NCBI GenBank assembly: GCA_914767715.1
Contig: OU612066.1
Span: 10,237,001 to 10,301,000, forward strand
Direction: 5' to 3'
Source of the DNA: Membranipora membranacea
Taxonomy: Eukaryota; Bryozoa; Gymnolaemata; Cheilostomatida; Membraniporidae
Length of the DNA stretch: 64,000 bases
The notes beneath the pieces are model-generated. The model had not been told where the DNA came from, did no database searches, and saw nothing but the letters and a program-made list of their open reading frames with translations. Position numbers and translations under genes: made by a program. This document shows, piece by piece, positions 27,101 through 38,100 of this stretch (within the stretch, counting starts at the first letter, position 1; each line of letters starts with the position of its first letter).

Positions 27101-29648
27101 ATGTTCAGCGGTAAATGGCAAGAGTATGGCTGACCCATAAACATGACTGTGGACAGAGCCAAACCCACAAACAAGCACTTTAAATCGGATTAGGTTCATA
27201 CTGTTTTGTGGTTTTGTAGATGGGTTTAGTTGGTTGTATCTTGTATCTTAAGTAACAGTTGGCCCAATCAAATACTCCTTTTTCTATGAATTCTAAAAAT
27301 CTAACACTAGTCCATGTTTGAGAAAATGGTGTTTGCAAGGTATCAAAATGCCCTGTTAGAATTTCACAGATTATGCCTTGCCTAATTTTGGTTTTCTATT
27401 TATTTGTATGTGTAGTGAATTTTCGAGGTTCGACTGGTTATGGGGATGACAGTATAAGATCTCTGCTGAACAATGTCGGTGATAACGATGTCAAAGACGT
27501 GCAGGTAGATAATGCTTCTATTTCATCACTCTAGTTTTTCTTCCATGCCATTTTGCTTAATTGTGTGTCTTGTATGAATTACCAACTTTGTTGGTGTCTA
27601 TATGGTACTTTATTTGAAGTTGTAACCTTTAAAATTACAAATATTAATACTAAATATAAAAACATTGATAGCATTATGTGTGTGATACAGACACGGACCC
27701 ATTCCTGCTTATGATGATATCAAAGATCCATTTAATTGATATTTGAGTGATGATCGTTTGTTTTCAATAAACTCATTGAATGATTTTGATATTTAGCAAG
27801 CAGCAGAGGAAGTTTTGGAGAAGTACAATCTGGATTCTTCCAAAGTTGTGGTTTTGGGTGGTTCCCATGGAGGCTTCCTGGCGGCTCATCTCATTGGCCA
27901 ATATCCAGTAAGTGCTGCATGCCTTCTTTTTATTTACATAACATGGAAATAGTATCGCATTGTAGATGTAGATAATTTAATGTAATTTTAATTTAATGTT
28001 TGACAGTTGAGACGGAGATAGCATTGAGCCGTTCAAAAGCTTTCAATTTTGAACTATCTTTGGCCTGGTGGATCTAATTTTAACAAATTGAGGTGACAAT
28101 GACTTTTAAAATTGACAGTGATTGTTTACTCCAGCTTGATACACCCATAGGTCAATGGTAGGCCAAACGAGTTCTTCTGGGCACCGCATCTGAAACATGA
28201 TAAAATATACAGTTTCACTTGTCATGGGGGTTGTTCTTAACTGTGACTTTGTAATTTGTATCTGTCGACAACAATAAGGTGTTTGCTTAAAAATAACCAT
28301 CATCAACATTATGCAAATCGCTTCTGCCATCATTGAATGGGTGTCCACATATGAGTGCGTAAGATATGATATCATCGGACAGCGGATAAAACGCAGGAAC
28401 AAGGAAATATAAATATAAATTTGAATTTTATAGGATTTTTATAAAGCTGCTGTGATGAGAAATCCCGTTACTAATATCGCCTCAATGGTTGCTCTGTCTG
28501 ATATTCCTGACTGGTAAGTTTTTTGTTCTACTTAAGAGCTATGATCTCTCCAAGGCTTAATATCTGCACAGAGTTATTCCAAACATAGCAAGTCCTGATT
28601 TTAGTTTGGATAACAACCGAATTATAATGACTTCGTTTTTGCTTTATTTTTGGCATCGCTTCACATCCAGGAATGTCAAGCAACGTCACAGCCATACCTC
28701 TCCTACTTGTAATCTCCAGCTTCCGCAATAGGCCAAGGCTATTTTTTTATAAAAAATTGACTTATAATGCACCATTCACTTCAAAATATGAGCAAAAAAA
28801 AGTACTTATAATGATTGATCTTTATGTAAATGCTCTGGAACATGGCCCTGATTTTGCTCTATTGGATTCTCTCTTGTTTTTGTGTTAATTGATTCCGCTT
28901 TCACTATTGTGCCACGTTTCTATATTTAAGGGGTCACGTGGAAGCGGGGATCGACAGCTACACTTCTGGTCGTGTGCCGCAGGGTCAAGACTACGCTGAC
29001 ATGCACAGCAAGTCACCAGTAGCGTATCTCGATAATATAGTTACCCCTTCGATGATCATGCTGGGTAAAGACGACCGAAGAGTACCACCATCACAAGGCA
29101 TTGAATTCCACAAAGCTCTACTTGCAAAGGGCGTCGAATCCAGGTTAGCCTTGCTAACTTCCTATTTACTGTTTCGTAATCTATTGTTGTACCAATATTT
29201 TGAACATATTGGTTGAAACCGCGCCTTTAGCCATAATACACCATGAAATTCCAACGCTGGCACCTCCGTACAATACTTGTGGTTGTGGCCTGTCTCGAAC
29301 AACAACGAAAATTGGTTTTTGATAGGCCCTACCCCTGGACTTTATTTGGCTCCAAGTCTTTTGAATTTTATCGACAATGATATCTGTCAAAAATTCATTT
29401 TTTTTCATGCGGTGCAATGATGAGGTTAAATAACTGGTACATTATTCTGACCTAAGCGATTCCTGCCGGTGCCAGATCGTGATTGATTTTTATTGAGGTG
29501 CCTCGAGCAGCAAATGATTATATCATTCTTGTTTTTTTGCAGATTGTATGTATATTCTGGTAATAGCCATCCTATATGCAGTGTCGATGCTCATTCAGAC
29601 AGCTTTGTGAACATTTACCTCTGGTTTGTGGAGAAACTGGGTCTTTAG
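18119..29648 (+). CDS. APEH: acylaminoacyl-peptidase (acyl-peptide hydrolase)
   Basis: A cytosolic serine peptidase of the prolyl oligopeptidase family (S9C) that removes N-acylated residues from peptides. Nineteen phase-matched exons: 18119-18121, 18709-18941, 19222-19321, 19814-19895, 20534-20658, 22059-22199, 22504-22595, 22914-22954, 24050-24174, 24809-24970, 25422-25556, 26036-26168, 26579-26653, 26821-26901, 27416-27504, 27797-27907, 28434-28513, 28931-29143, 29543-29648. They encode 708 residues (human 732). The N-terminal half is the beta-propeller region ([48 protein letters not shown]). The alpha/beta hydrolase half carries [31 protein letters not shown], the nucleophile GGSHGG (Ser562), LGKDDRRVP (Asp651) and NSHPI (His683), so the triad is complete. 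Exon 1 encodes only the initiator Met: CAGACATG is followed by GTGAGT, and no other in-frame ATG precedes the conserved part of exon 2. AATAAA lies at 30345. Confidence 0.95.
21422..21936. mobile_element. foldback element with about 165-bp terminal inverted repeats
   Basis: The left arm (about 21422-21585) and right arm (about 21775-21936) are imperfect inverted copies. TAGACAGTTTTCTGAGCTC pairs with GAGCTCAGAAAACTGTCTA, GAGGGTTATCTTGA with TCAAGATAACCCTC, and CCGCATAGGAAAAAC with GTTTTTCCTATGCGG. About 190 bp of unique AT-rich DNA separates them. It has no coding capacity and sits in the APEH intron before exon 6. The outermost bases give a TA on each side, but a target duplication is not convincing. 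Confidence 0.8.
22978..23643. mobile_element. 666-bp near-perfect palindrome
   Basis: Two arms of about 328 bp are nearly identical inverted copies around a loop of about nine bases (ACCAGCTTA near 23308). CCATGACCAGATTGACCACC at the left end is answered by GGTGGTCAATCTGGTCATGG at the right end, and CCTCGATAATTAAGTC pairs with GACTTAATTATCGAGG at the centre. Only scattered mismatches were seen. It lies 23 bp downstream of the APEH exon 8 donor. No open frame or target duplication was found. It may be a foldback or self-complementary element, or a recent inverted duplication. Confidence 0.92.
23789..23912. repeat. imperfect inverted repeat, about 124 bp
   Basis: CCAGTGTAAATCTTTGCAATG on the left is answered by CATTGGAAAGATTTACACTGG on the right, extending outward through GAAAGAA/TTCTTTC and TTTAAATCACTT/AAGTCATTTAAA. 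The loop of about 20 bases contains CTTGATTTATTAGGCG. It lies 146 bp after the large palindrome and has an unrelated sequence. Confidence 0.75.
24538..24780 (+). repeat. dispersed repeat, copy 2
   Basis: Same family and orientation as 2042-2305, placed in the APEH intron before exon 10. It starts CAATCTGCGCATGTGC and ends near CTGCATGCAGAACATGA. It is 28 bp from the exon 10 acceptor region, so it came close to the splice site without destroying it. Confidence 0.75.
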
Positions 29649-30344
29649 ATCAGCTATTTAATGGACAAGATGTGCTCTAAAGCCTTTCCGCAACTGTGAA
29701 TTTCCTTTCAGCACATAGTGACTAAAATAGAAGATAAACTTGTTTCATATTTACCTAGAAGTAGACCTATCATATTTGGTTTTGGATTAATATGCCTCTT
29801 TTATTATCGTCATCATGGCAAAATCGACGAAGCTTGCCTCACTATTATATCCAAATCTATAGTTTCGTTTATAAAGTGGACCCTAATTACAGTTTACAAT
29901 GTATTCAAGAGAATCATTTCGAAACATAATCTCAATCTTTGCGATACCTCATTTTATGTTATAATCGAAAGGCCTGCTGCCGCGAGGGCAGCATAGTTTA
30001 TTACATACAGTATTTTATGATCTATTGTAACTCTATATTATTATTGACCTCACGAATTACCTTTAAGAGATTATATATCAACGGACATTGCTTATAGTCC
30101 CCAATCCTCTGATGCCTACAAATACTTTTTTATTTTGCCAACAGTTTGCAGGATTCATGGCCTAAATATCTTATAAAGTGTGTTTTTTTTGTTTTATTCT
30201 ACCTGATTTAGACGGCCTCTGCTGTGATTTCACATAAAATTTACTTTATTATGCCCGATTGGTTTTATGGATTACCCAATTCTAGCTTTTAAATGTAAAT
30301 TAGATTATCATCGTTATATATTTTGTCGGAAAACTTGTATCATC

Positions 30345-30350
30345 AATAAA
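30345..30350 (+). terminator. candidate polyadenylation signal of APEH
   Basis: AATAAA followed by CTGTGATTGCACTGAC and a TG-rich stretch (GTTGTTTTCAATAGTTTG). It implies a 3' UTR of about 0.7 kb. It is the first canonical hexamer noticed after the stop. Confidence 0.45.
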
Positions 30351-30711
30351 CTGTGATTGCACTGACAAAGCGCATGAACCGTTGTTTTCAATAGTTTGAC
30401 AGTCTCTGTGTTTTTAATCCAAAGAGGTTCCCCACTTAGATGGATAATAAGTCCATCACTAAATATTATTTCATACCCACCCTAGCTAGGTGTTCATGAG
30501 CACACTGATGACGTGATATATGCTTTTGCATGTATATCTCTGATCAATAGAGCTTGAACTAATATACTTAGCATGAGAACCATCGCAAGGATTTTGGTGT
30601 GGCGACCCGAGTTCAATTTTGATAATTAGGGGCAGGTGCATGTTGCAAGTACTCATACTAAATTGCCTGTGACTGAGATGTGGACCAAGATTATTGTATA
30701 ATAAACACACT

Positions 30712-30750
30712 GCAGGGAGTTTGGGATATAAACTCCAAACTCCCTGCTCA
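30712..30750. repeat. short GGAGTTT palindrome
   Basis: GCAGGGAGTTTGG is answered by CCAAACTCCCTGC around ATATAAACT. It resembles the hairpin cores at 33257-33281, 49675-49696 and 57838-57895 in having AACTCC/GGAGTT arms. Confidence 0.6.
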
Positions 30751-32132
30751 CTGTAAACTATCTACTAAACTATTGTTGGTAGTTATGCCCTCATGAAAAG
30801 AGTGCTAACAACTCCTCTTTACGTTCAGCATCAATATCATGTACAATTATTATTATTCCACATAACATTGTCACATACACTGTATGTGAGATGCCTAGGT
30901 CATGACTCTACATGAAGTTAGGTGTTGTATATTGCACTGTCATGGTTGCCATGGTCCTAATCTGATTAATTGTTATACTCTTCAGCATTTACTTCCATTT
31001 TTTGCCATGGTCCTGAAAAACTGCATTCAGTATTATAAAGTAATCTCATATGAACTCTGCCAGCAGTGAACTGTAGTGATCTTTCTCGATCCGACAACAT
31101 TATAACTTGGTTTGTCTTGACAAGACAGGCTAATTAAAACTGAACATGCATCTTTGTTTTTGTCTCCTTTTTGAAGGTATTTCATTTCAACAAGCTGCTA
31201 TCTGTTATCAATGAGCGTCCATGCGATTTGCAGACATAAGAAGGAAAATTGTAATGCTCCTCTGAAACAGCTATTTAGCCTGTTCAATCATTACCCTTAT
31301 TTGATATTAAGGATAAGGAAATTTGTTGCTTGACAAATCAAACGTTGGCCTCATGTACATACTTTTATTTGTATTTATGCTTTGTTTACTACATTTTCTT
31401 GTGGATCTGTTGTAGTGAAATAAATTCGGTTATACGACTGAGTAAGAGTCACATACTGAAGAATTACGATCACCTGTCATAATAAAAAGTGCTGGCATTG
31501 CATTGTCCATTCCGAAATGGAATTGAATGATGACGGTAATAAATGAGTGATGAATAACGGGGAAAGAGTATGTTGGGTGCCGGGTGGGGGAAGCAAGAGT
31601 TTGGGGGACTCAGACTAGATGGTTAATGGTGTAAAATCAGGTGTATCATTATTCATAGGATTCTACCCAGGATTAAAAATGCGCTATTTATATTGGTGTG
31701 CTTGCTCATGGACTATAATATTAAGGATCATTTAACTGATCTGCCCTGTAAAATTAGTCGTCAGCATGCTTTAGTTCTGAAGATTCCACTATTTTTATGA
31801 ACAGCAATTATCTGTCATTGTTAAAATTGTCACATGGCTGTATCTTAGTAATAACACTAAAGTGTACAAGTCATTGGCCTGTGACTTCATGAAGATATTC
31901 ATGTACATCTCAATAACCACCAAAAGTTGTGTTTATAAATTCTAGTGATAATATTATTTTAGAGGTTGCTCAAGCATTCGCTGATATGATTTGTTGTGAC
32001 TGGCATGGGGTGCAGCAATGTGTTGGTACATTTGTGTGGTTGTAAACGACTACTATAGGGAACAGTCAGGAAACTTTGTCAAGCACTTTACTGCTGCTCT
32101 CACGATAAGACTGAGAGACTGAAGGCTGAAAG

Positions 32133-35100
32133 ATGGCTGAGAGAAAGGTTCGTCAGTACCACATGAAGCAAAGGCAGCCGGACACAAGACAGCACTGTAA
32201 GTTTGTCAGCATAAACAGATAGTTCGGAGTGATTTCACCTAATAAGTTCAAATCATGAACTGCTACCTTGGAGTTCAATATTTCAATATACTGATCAATG
32301 CAAATTTATCTTCCGCTTACTTATTGCACTGTGCAATGAGGTTGAATTTCCTTTAACCCACCATATCATCCTCAGAAAGGGCGAAGCTTTTTCAATTTAA
32401 ATATATAATTTTGAAGTGTCCAACTGTAATCTACATGTCAAAGGTAGAGAAATAACTATGATCCAAAAAATTACACACTGCAACGAATAGCTGAGAAGAG
32501 CAGGTTAATGCGGGAAGATTACATGTCGGGCTAGGTTTTAGTCAATCGGGGAACATACACTATTGGCTTAGTGACAGTCACTGTCCAATTATAAAGCCTC
32601 CGCTTCAACAAAGTATATTGGTAGCAGAGGTTTCTAAAACTGGAGTTGCAATTCATTGGTCATATCTCTGAGCCTTGTGCTGTGATTGAAATCATGCTCG
32701 CTGAGTTCCTTGATACAGACTCCTTCAGTTTATCACTTCCGTGAGAAAACATGCACTCAGATCATGACCTTATAATCATTGCAACATTTTGCATTATTAG
32801 TGAAAGTGTGAACCCAATGATCACCAACAAAACTCATATTTTAATCTGCACCGTCCAAAATGTAAGTAACATGATGAAGTCACACGATCGCTTTAAAAAT
32901 GAGTTCATTGCCGCTTTTTACAGATGAGCAGACAATAAAGACACAGAGGAAAATTCCACCGACTGTGTACGCGTGCCAGCTTACCTTTTCTCCCGATGCA
33001 CGCAGATTTCATATCCCTGGATATGCGTGAGTCCTTAATGCTCCCCCACAAGGGATCACTGAACTTTGAGGGTTTGAGAGCATGCGATGCAAGTCTCTCT
33101 GAGAACAATGGGTGTGGTATACAATGAATAAAAACCTCTAGCTATGTTTCAATCAGGCTCTTATTTCACCCAAACTCCCTGGTTCAATTATTACTTTAGT
33201 TTGTGAAACTTGGAGTTGTGCTACCTTGTTTAATTCTACATTATCTCGGTTGATGCAGGGAGCTTGAAAGCTCCCTGGTTGCAGAGTGGTTTGTGAGAGA
33301 CCATGTAGGTGTAATGTGTATTTTAGAGGTAGTACTACAAACATAATTTTTTGGCATGGTCAAGGAGTATGCTTTTTATATCAAACTACTTTGGATGAAT
33401 TATTTTATATCTTGTGGATTTAGTGCGAGTATCTGTGTCAACAGCAAAAACTATGTATTTTTTACAAACATTTTGTATTAATCAAATTGAAATTAAAATG
33501 ATTCATCCTGACTACGAATTCGGGTTTGAGAAATTGTGTGCGTGCAATACGGAATTAACTGATGTGATGTTTGATCAGACTTGCTCATCCTTTCATTTCT
33601 ATCAAATCAATGTGTCCATTGTAATCTTGATCTTATTAGTTCACAGCATTGAATCGCAGGGCTCTATCATGAGGTATCCTATATTATTATTATGCTTCAT
33701 AGTGTCAATAGCAGCACATATCTAGCCTGCCGAGTATTCTAATCACATCTTGTTGTCAGCTCTGTCACATATTGCATCAAACAGGCGCCGTGCCAAGATG
33801 TCAGCCGCAGCTCGACGCAGGAAATCTAAAGCTAACCAGGCGGAGAAGAAGGCCGAAGGAGAGAAGTTGGCTACAATAGAATATGAAGTACCTGATGGGG
33901 GATACGGATGGGTGGTGGTGTTCTGTGCGTTTGTGTTTATATCTATGCCGATGGGAGTTAGTGCCTCCTTTGCTATCTACTATGAGGAATGGATAGAATA
34001 TTTTCACGCGGGTAAAGTGAGGACTTCTCTGGTAGGATCAGTCGGCTCGGGATGTGTCCCTCTTCTTGGTGAGTACTCACACTGAAGCTTAGGAACACCG
34101 CATCACAAAAAAATCATGTCATGTCTTATCGGTTGTTTTTATTTATATATAAATAAATTTAAATAAATATATTCAGATTTAATGAGATGTATTTTTGTTA
34201 GCCCGTAACAATGTCTTACCTTGGAATCAGTTCAGAATACTGAGAATAAATTTTCTCAAGGATGAATGACAAGAGACATGGAACTAGCTTCTGCTAACTA
34301 AGCTTTTGGAAATTACTTTTTCAAAAGCCAGGGGAGATTTTGTTGTCAGTTGTCAGCTGTCAAGGGGGAGGGGGGCTTCAGCAGCGGAGTTTGATGTGCT
34401 CAAACTACTCCTCAATAACCATAATTCAGTCAGTTCTTCTATAAATGTCAATAGTATTTAGCAAACAAGCTGTTATTATGTAATAATTAACAACATAGGG
34501 TTATTACCCGGCACTCTTCTCAACAGGAGCAAATCAATAATAAAGTGCAAAGTGCTATAGTGGCACAAACAATCTTCCCGCTGTCTACGATACAAGGTCC
34601 ACTCCGATCAGCTGATTGCCTCGTGCACTGATCAATTTTACACGCTGCTCACATATTCCTTCCATCTCTGACCAAAACTGATGCCGCACGCTTACACTAA
34701 CATAAAACGAATACATCATGAACTAGTTGAATGTCTTCCAGAGCAGTTATGGCCTAGTCTGAGCCCCTCCCCCCAGACTCTTGTCTCCCGCCAACGGCCC
34801 CTCCGGTCATGTGTTGGGCATTGGCTCAATATATAGTTCAGTGTGTGGGAAAAAAGACTATTAAACATTTTTTTCAATCATAATCATTGTTGTAACATTT
34901 TTATGACTAAAAGTGAGTGCACACAGCACTCCATTTTATTCAAACCGTTGGGGACCATCAAAATTAATCCCAAGATGAGGTCAGGAATAATTGACATCAA
35001 AATGCATTAAGATTTGGCTGAAAGAGCTGATACTATTTGTCTGAATTATAAAGTTAGAATTATTACATGTAGTACACACTGCAGTTCACAATGATTTCAT

Positions 35101-38100
35101 GAATCCCTTGATCCTATAGTGGTGATGTGCTAGAAATAATTCATAATTAGCGATAGAACTTAAAATATAAATGATCAGAGTACTCCCTCTCAGCTCTTAG
35201 GCGATCGCTTTTACTCACTACATGTCAAATCTGATTTCGATCAAAATACTTCTTTAGGGTACAGGGCACTAGCCTTCAATATGCGATGAAATACATCATT
35301 ACATGTACATCATATTGTTCTGTATCAACAGAACATGTCAACGGAATTTACACAAAGATGAGCGAGGCTTAAAATATTTACCCACACTGTATTGAATAGC
35401 ATACTTTGTCGTGATTTTTTGCTGAGACCTTGTTTAATCCTTTTCACCGATCAGCGTTCCTCCCTTTACACTGACTGATCAGCGTTCAACCTAAGAGTAA
35501 ATTATTATCAAGTCAGAATATTTGAGGGGGTCTCAGACTTGAATGATTCCTCTCATGAAAGTGATGTAACAATCACACAAAATCAGCCTTGATCAAAAGA
35601 TGAATAGCTCAATTCTCATTTTTCTAAAAACACCTTAACATGCTACCATTGACATGCGAGTCCTTTTTTCAATCAATTGGGAAGCGAGCTTTAAAGAAAT
35701 CCAAACAACAAATTGAGTATTGTAATTTGAGTGTTTCAGAGTCACAAAAAAGTTCAAAGCTTTTTCATGGAAGAGGATAAATTTAAAATTGAGAAATGAC
35801 ACAGACAGATCATAGTTGGGTTAATAAGAGGCTGAATGTACTATTATTTGTGTACAGTAGGAACTAGCACAGCTTTGAAAAATCATCATTCTTTTAATTT
35901 GTCCCAAAACTGCTGACTATAAAAAATCAAAGCCAGAGGAGGTGTTTCTTAAACTGAAAAACCTTCATTAATAGTAAGTCTATGGTAAAAGTACATGTTC
36001 ACATCAGTAATAAATGAAAAGAATACCAACAATTATAGTAATTATAGTGTTATTTTCTAATTTATTTTCAGGGTCATTTGGCGGGATGATACTAACAAAC
36101 TTATTCAATGATATCCGTCTGGTCGGGATATGTGGCTGTATCATAAGTGCTGTAGGACTTATCATATCTCACTTTGTCAACGACATCAGTCTACTTGCCC
36201 TGACCTACGGTGCTATGGGAGGTATGTCAGCTATCTAGCCTGCAATGACAAGCTTTGTTGGTGGGGAGGGGACAACCACCTGTCTCCTCCAACAAAGCTT
36301 GTCAAGGCAGCTTGTCTACACAGGCTAGTCAGCTATCACCCTGCTACTTATGTATACAAACAGCTCTTCACCAGAGCTACCAGGATGGGCTAATATCATA
36401 AGTGAAATGCAATCTGCTAGAATCCTCATGCTGATAAGTTCAATTAAAAGAGCAATAAGAACAAAACTTTATTCAATATCAGCTTGATTGCATTTTGAGT
36501 TCTGTTCTATAAATGACATTATATGATAGAATTCGTCTCTGGGTGGTGTATATGTCTGGCAGTATATGTCACACCTTTTAACCTACTCGTCTTGCTGTCG
36601 TTGTCGTGTACGAGGTAATAAGGAAACTGTGTTTCATTACATTAGGCAATATCGCATCTCGCCTAGGATAGAATGTTGGGAACTAGCTATTGAGATTTTC
36701 TTCATTTTGGTGCTAATTGCCTTCTTTCCTTATTATATTTATTCAATATCGAGTATTCCCATCACTATCCTAGAACTTCTCTTGTTTGAAATTGAAATTT
36801 ATTTTTCTAATTTTGTTACAGGATTTGGAATGGGGTTGATGTTTAACTGTGCCTATCTGTCTGTTGGGTACTACTTTGATAAGAACCGCGCATTTGCTAC
36901 AGCTTTAGCTAGTTCTGGAACTGGTGAGTCATACAGGGCCTTATTATCTAATCCATTTTGATCCTTTTGATGTTGGTTGACAGCCGGAACAAGAATGATT
37001 TTATCGAAACATGATACTTGTTTTGATATAGTTTTTGTTAGAAGAATTACTGCTACCATGATTTTAAGTTCATCCATATCTTGCTGTGCCAAAATTTCCT
37101 CAGGCTAACTTTCTTTAAAAGAAATTTGTCAATGGTTCTTTTATATAAAAGTGTCCATTAGGCCCGAAAGTTTTGATTCGATGGCATGTTGATGGGTTTT
37201 TTTTTATAATTTAATACTGTTGATGGTACTTGATGCCAATCAATCCACTTAATATAGCATGATGCCCATGGGTTATGAAAATGAACTCTCACCATGTAGT
37301 CAGTTATTTTAGACCTGACCCGACCCAACACCTTGATGTGTCAAACAGACAGGATACCTTGTGTGCAGTGTGTCCATTGTGTCAACATGATTCAATGAAC
37401 TTCTAATATGGATGATCCCCTGTAATGCCCTTTCATCTTCATAAAGTTATGTAATGCTATTGATTAACAATTTTTGTGTCAGGAATTTAAATCGCTAATG
37501 CATTGCTCATGTCTATTTGCAAAAAATTACGTGTGAAAAGAACCTATATATCATACATTGGCAAGTAGCCAGCTATAAAGTTGAACATCCTAGACTTGAG
37601 TTCTTGAGTTTATGTTTTTGGTTTAGGTTTCGGAACGCTGATATCTCGAGTCATAAGGAAGGTTATCATCACCTATGGATGGAGGGGAAGCCTTATTATA
37701 CTAGGTGGGATATGCATTCAACTCCTGGTCTTTGCCGCCCTCATCAGGCCTCTCTACGCTAAGAAGGTTACCAGGAAGCCGGGTTTTGTTGAAGTAGAAG
37801 AAGTCATACCGAAAAAAGAAGCTGAAGAACTCAAAGAAAAAAAGGATTCCCAAAACAATACACCTAGAGACTTCTCATCCCACGATGGGATATTCAGACC
37901 AAGAAAAGTCTCAATCACACCCAATATCAACAGAGCCTTTTCTTCACATATGCAGATCAGTCATATGATCAAACCAGCCAATCATGATTCAGCCTTACAT
38001 CATCGCACCGGTGATGTCAAACTCAACCCCTACGCTAGAGACGATGTCTTCTTTAGCGGCAGCACATATGACATAGCACAGATGAAATCCAGGCAAGATG

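Larger units (their letters stand above)
29649..32132. other. intergenic region between APEH and the SLC16 transporter
   Basis: It contains the APEH 3' UTR with AATAAA at 30345-30350, a short palindrome (30712-30750), and a half-element of the TAGCCTG palindrome family near 31117-31134 (GTCTTGACAAGACAGGCTA). No exon was supported. The SLC16 promoter should lie at its right end; no TATA box was identified. Confidence 0.5.

Noticed and set aside
36566-36821. Open frame upstream of SLC16 exon 4 (hydrophobic stretch)
   Set aside because: It is intron: a polypyrimidine tract and TTTTGTTACAG acceptor lead into the conserved GFGMGLMFNCAYL exon, and phase joins to the previous exon only from 36822.
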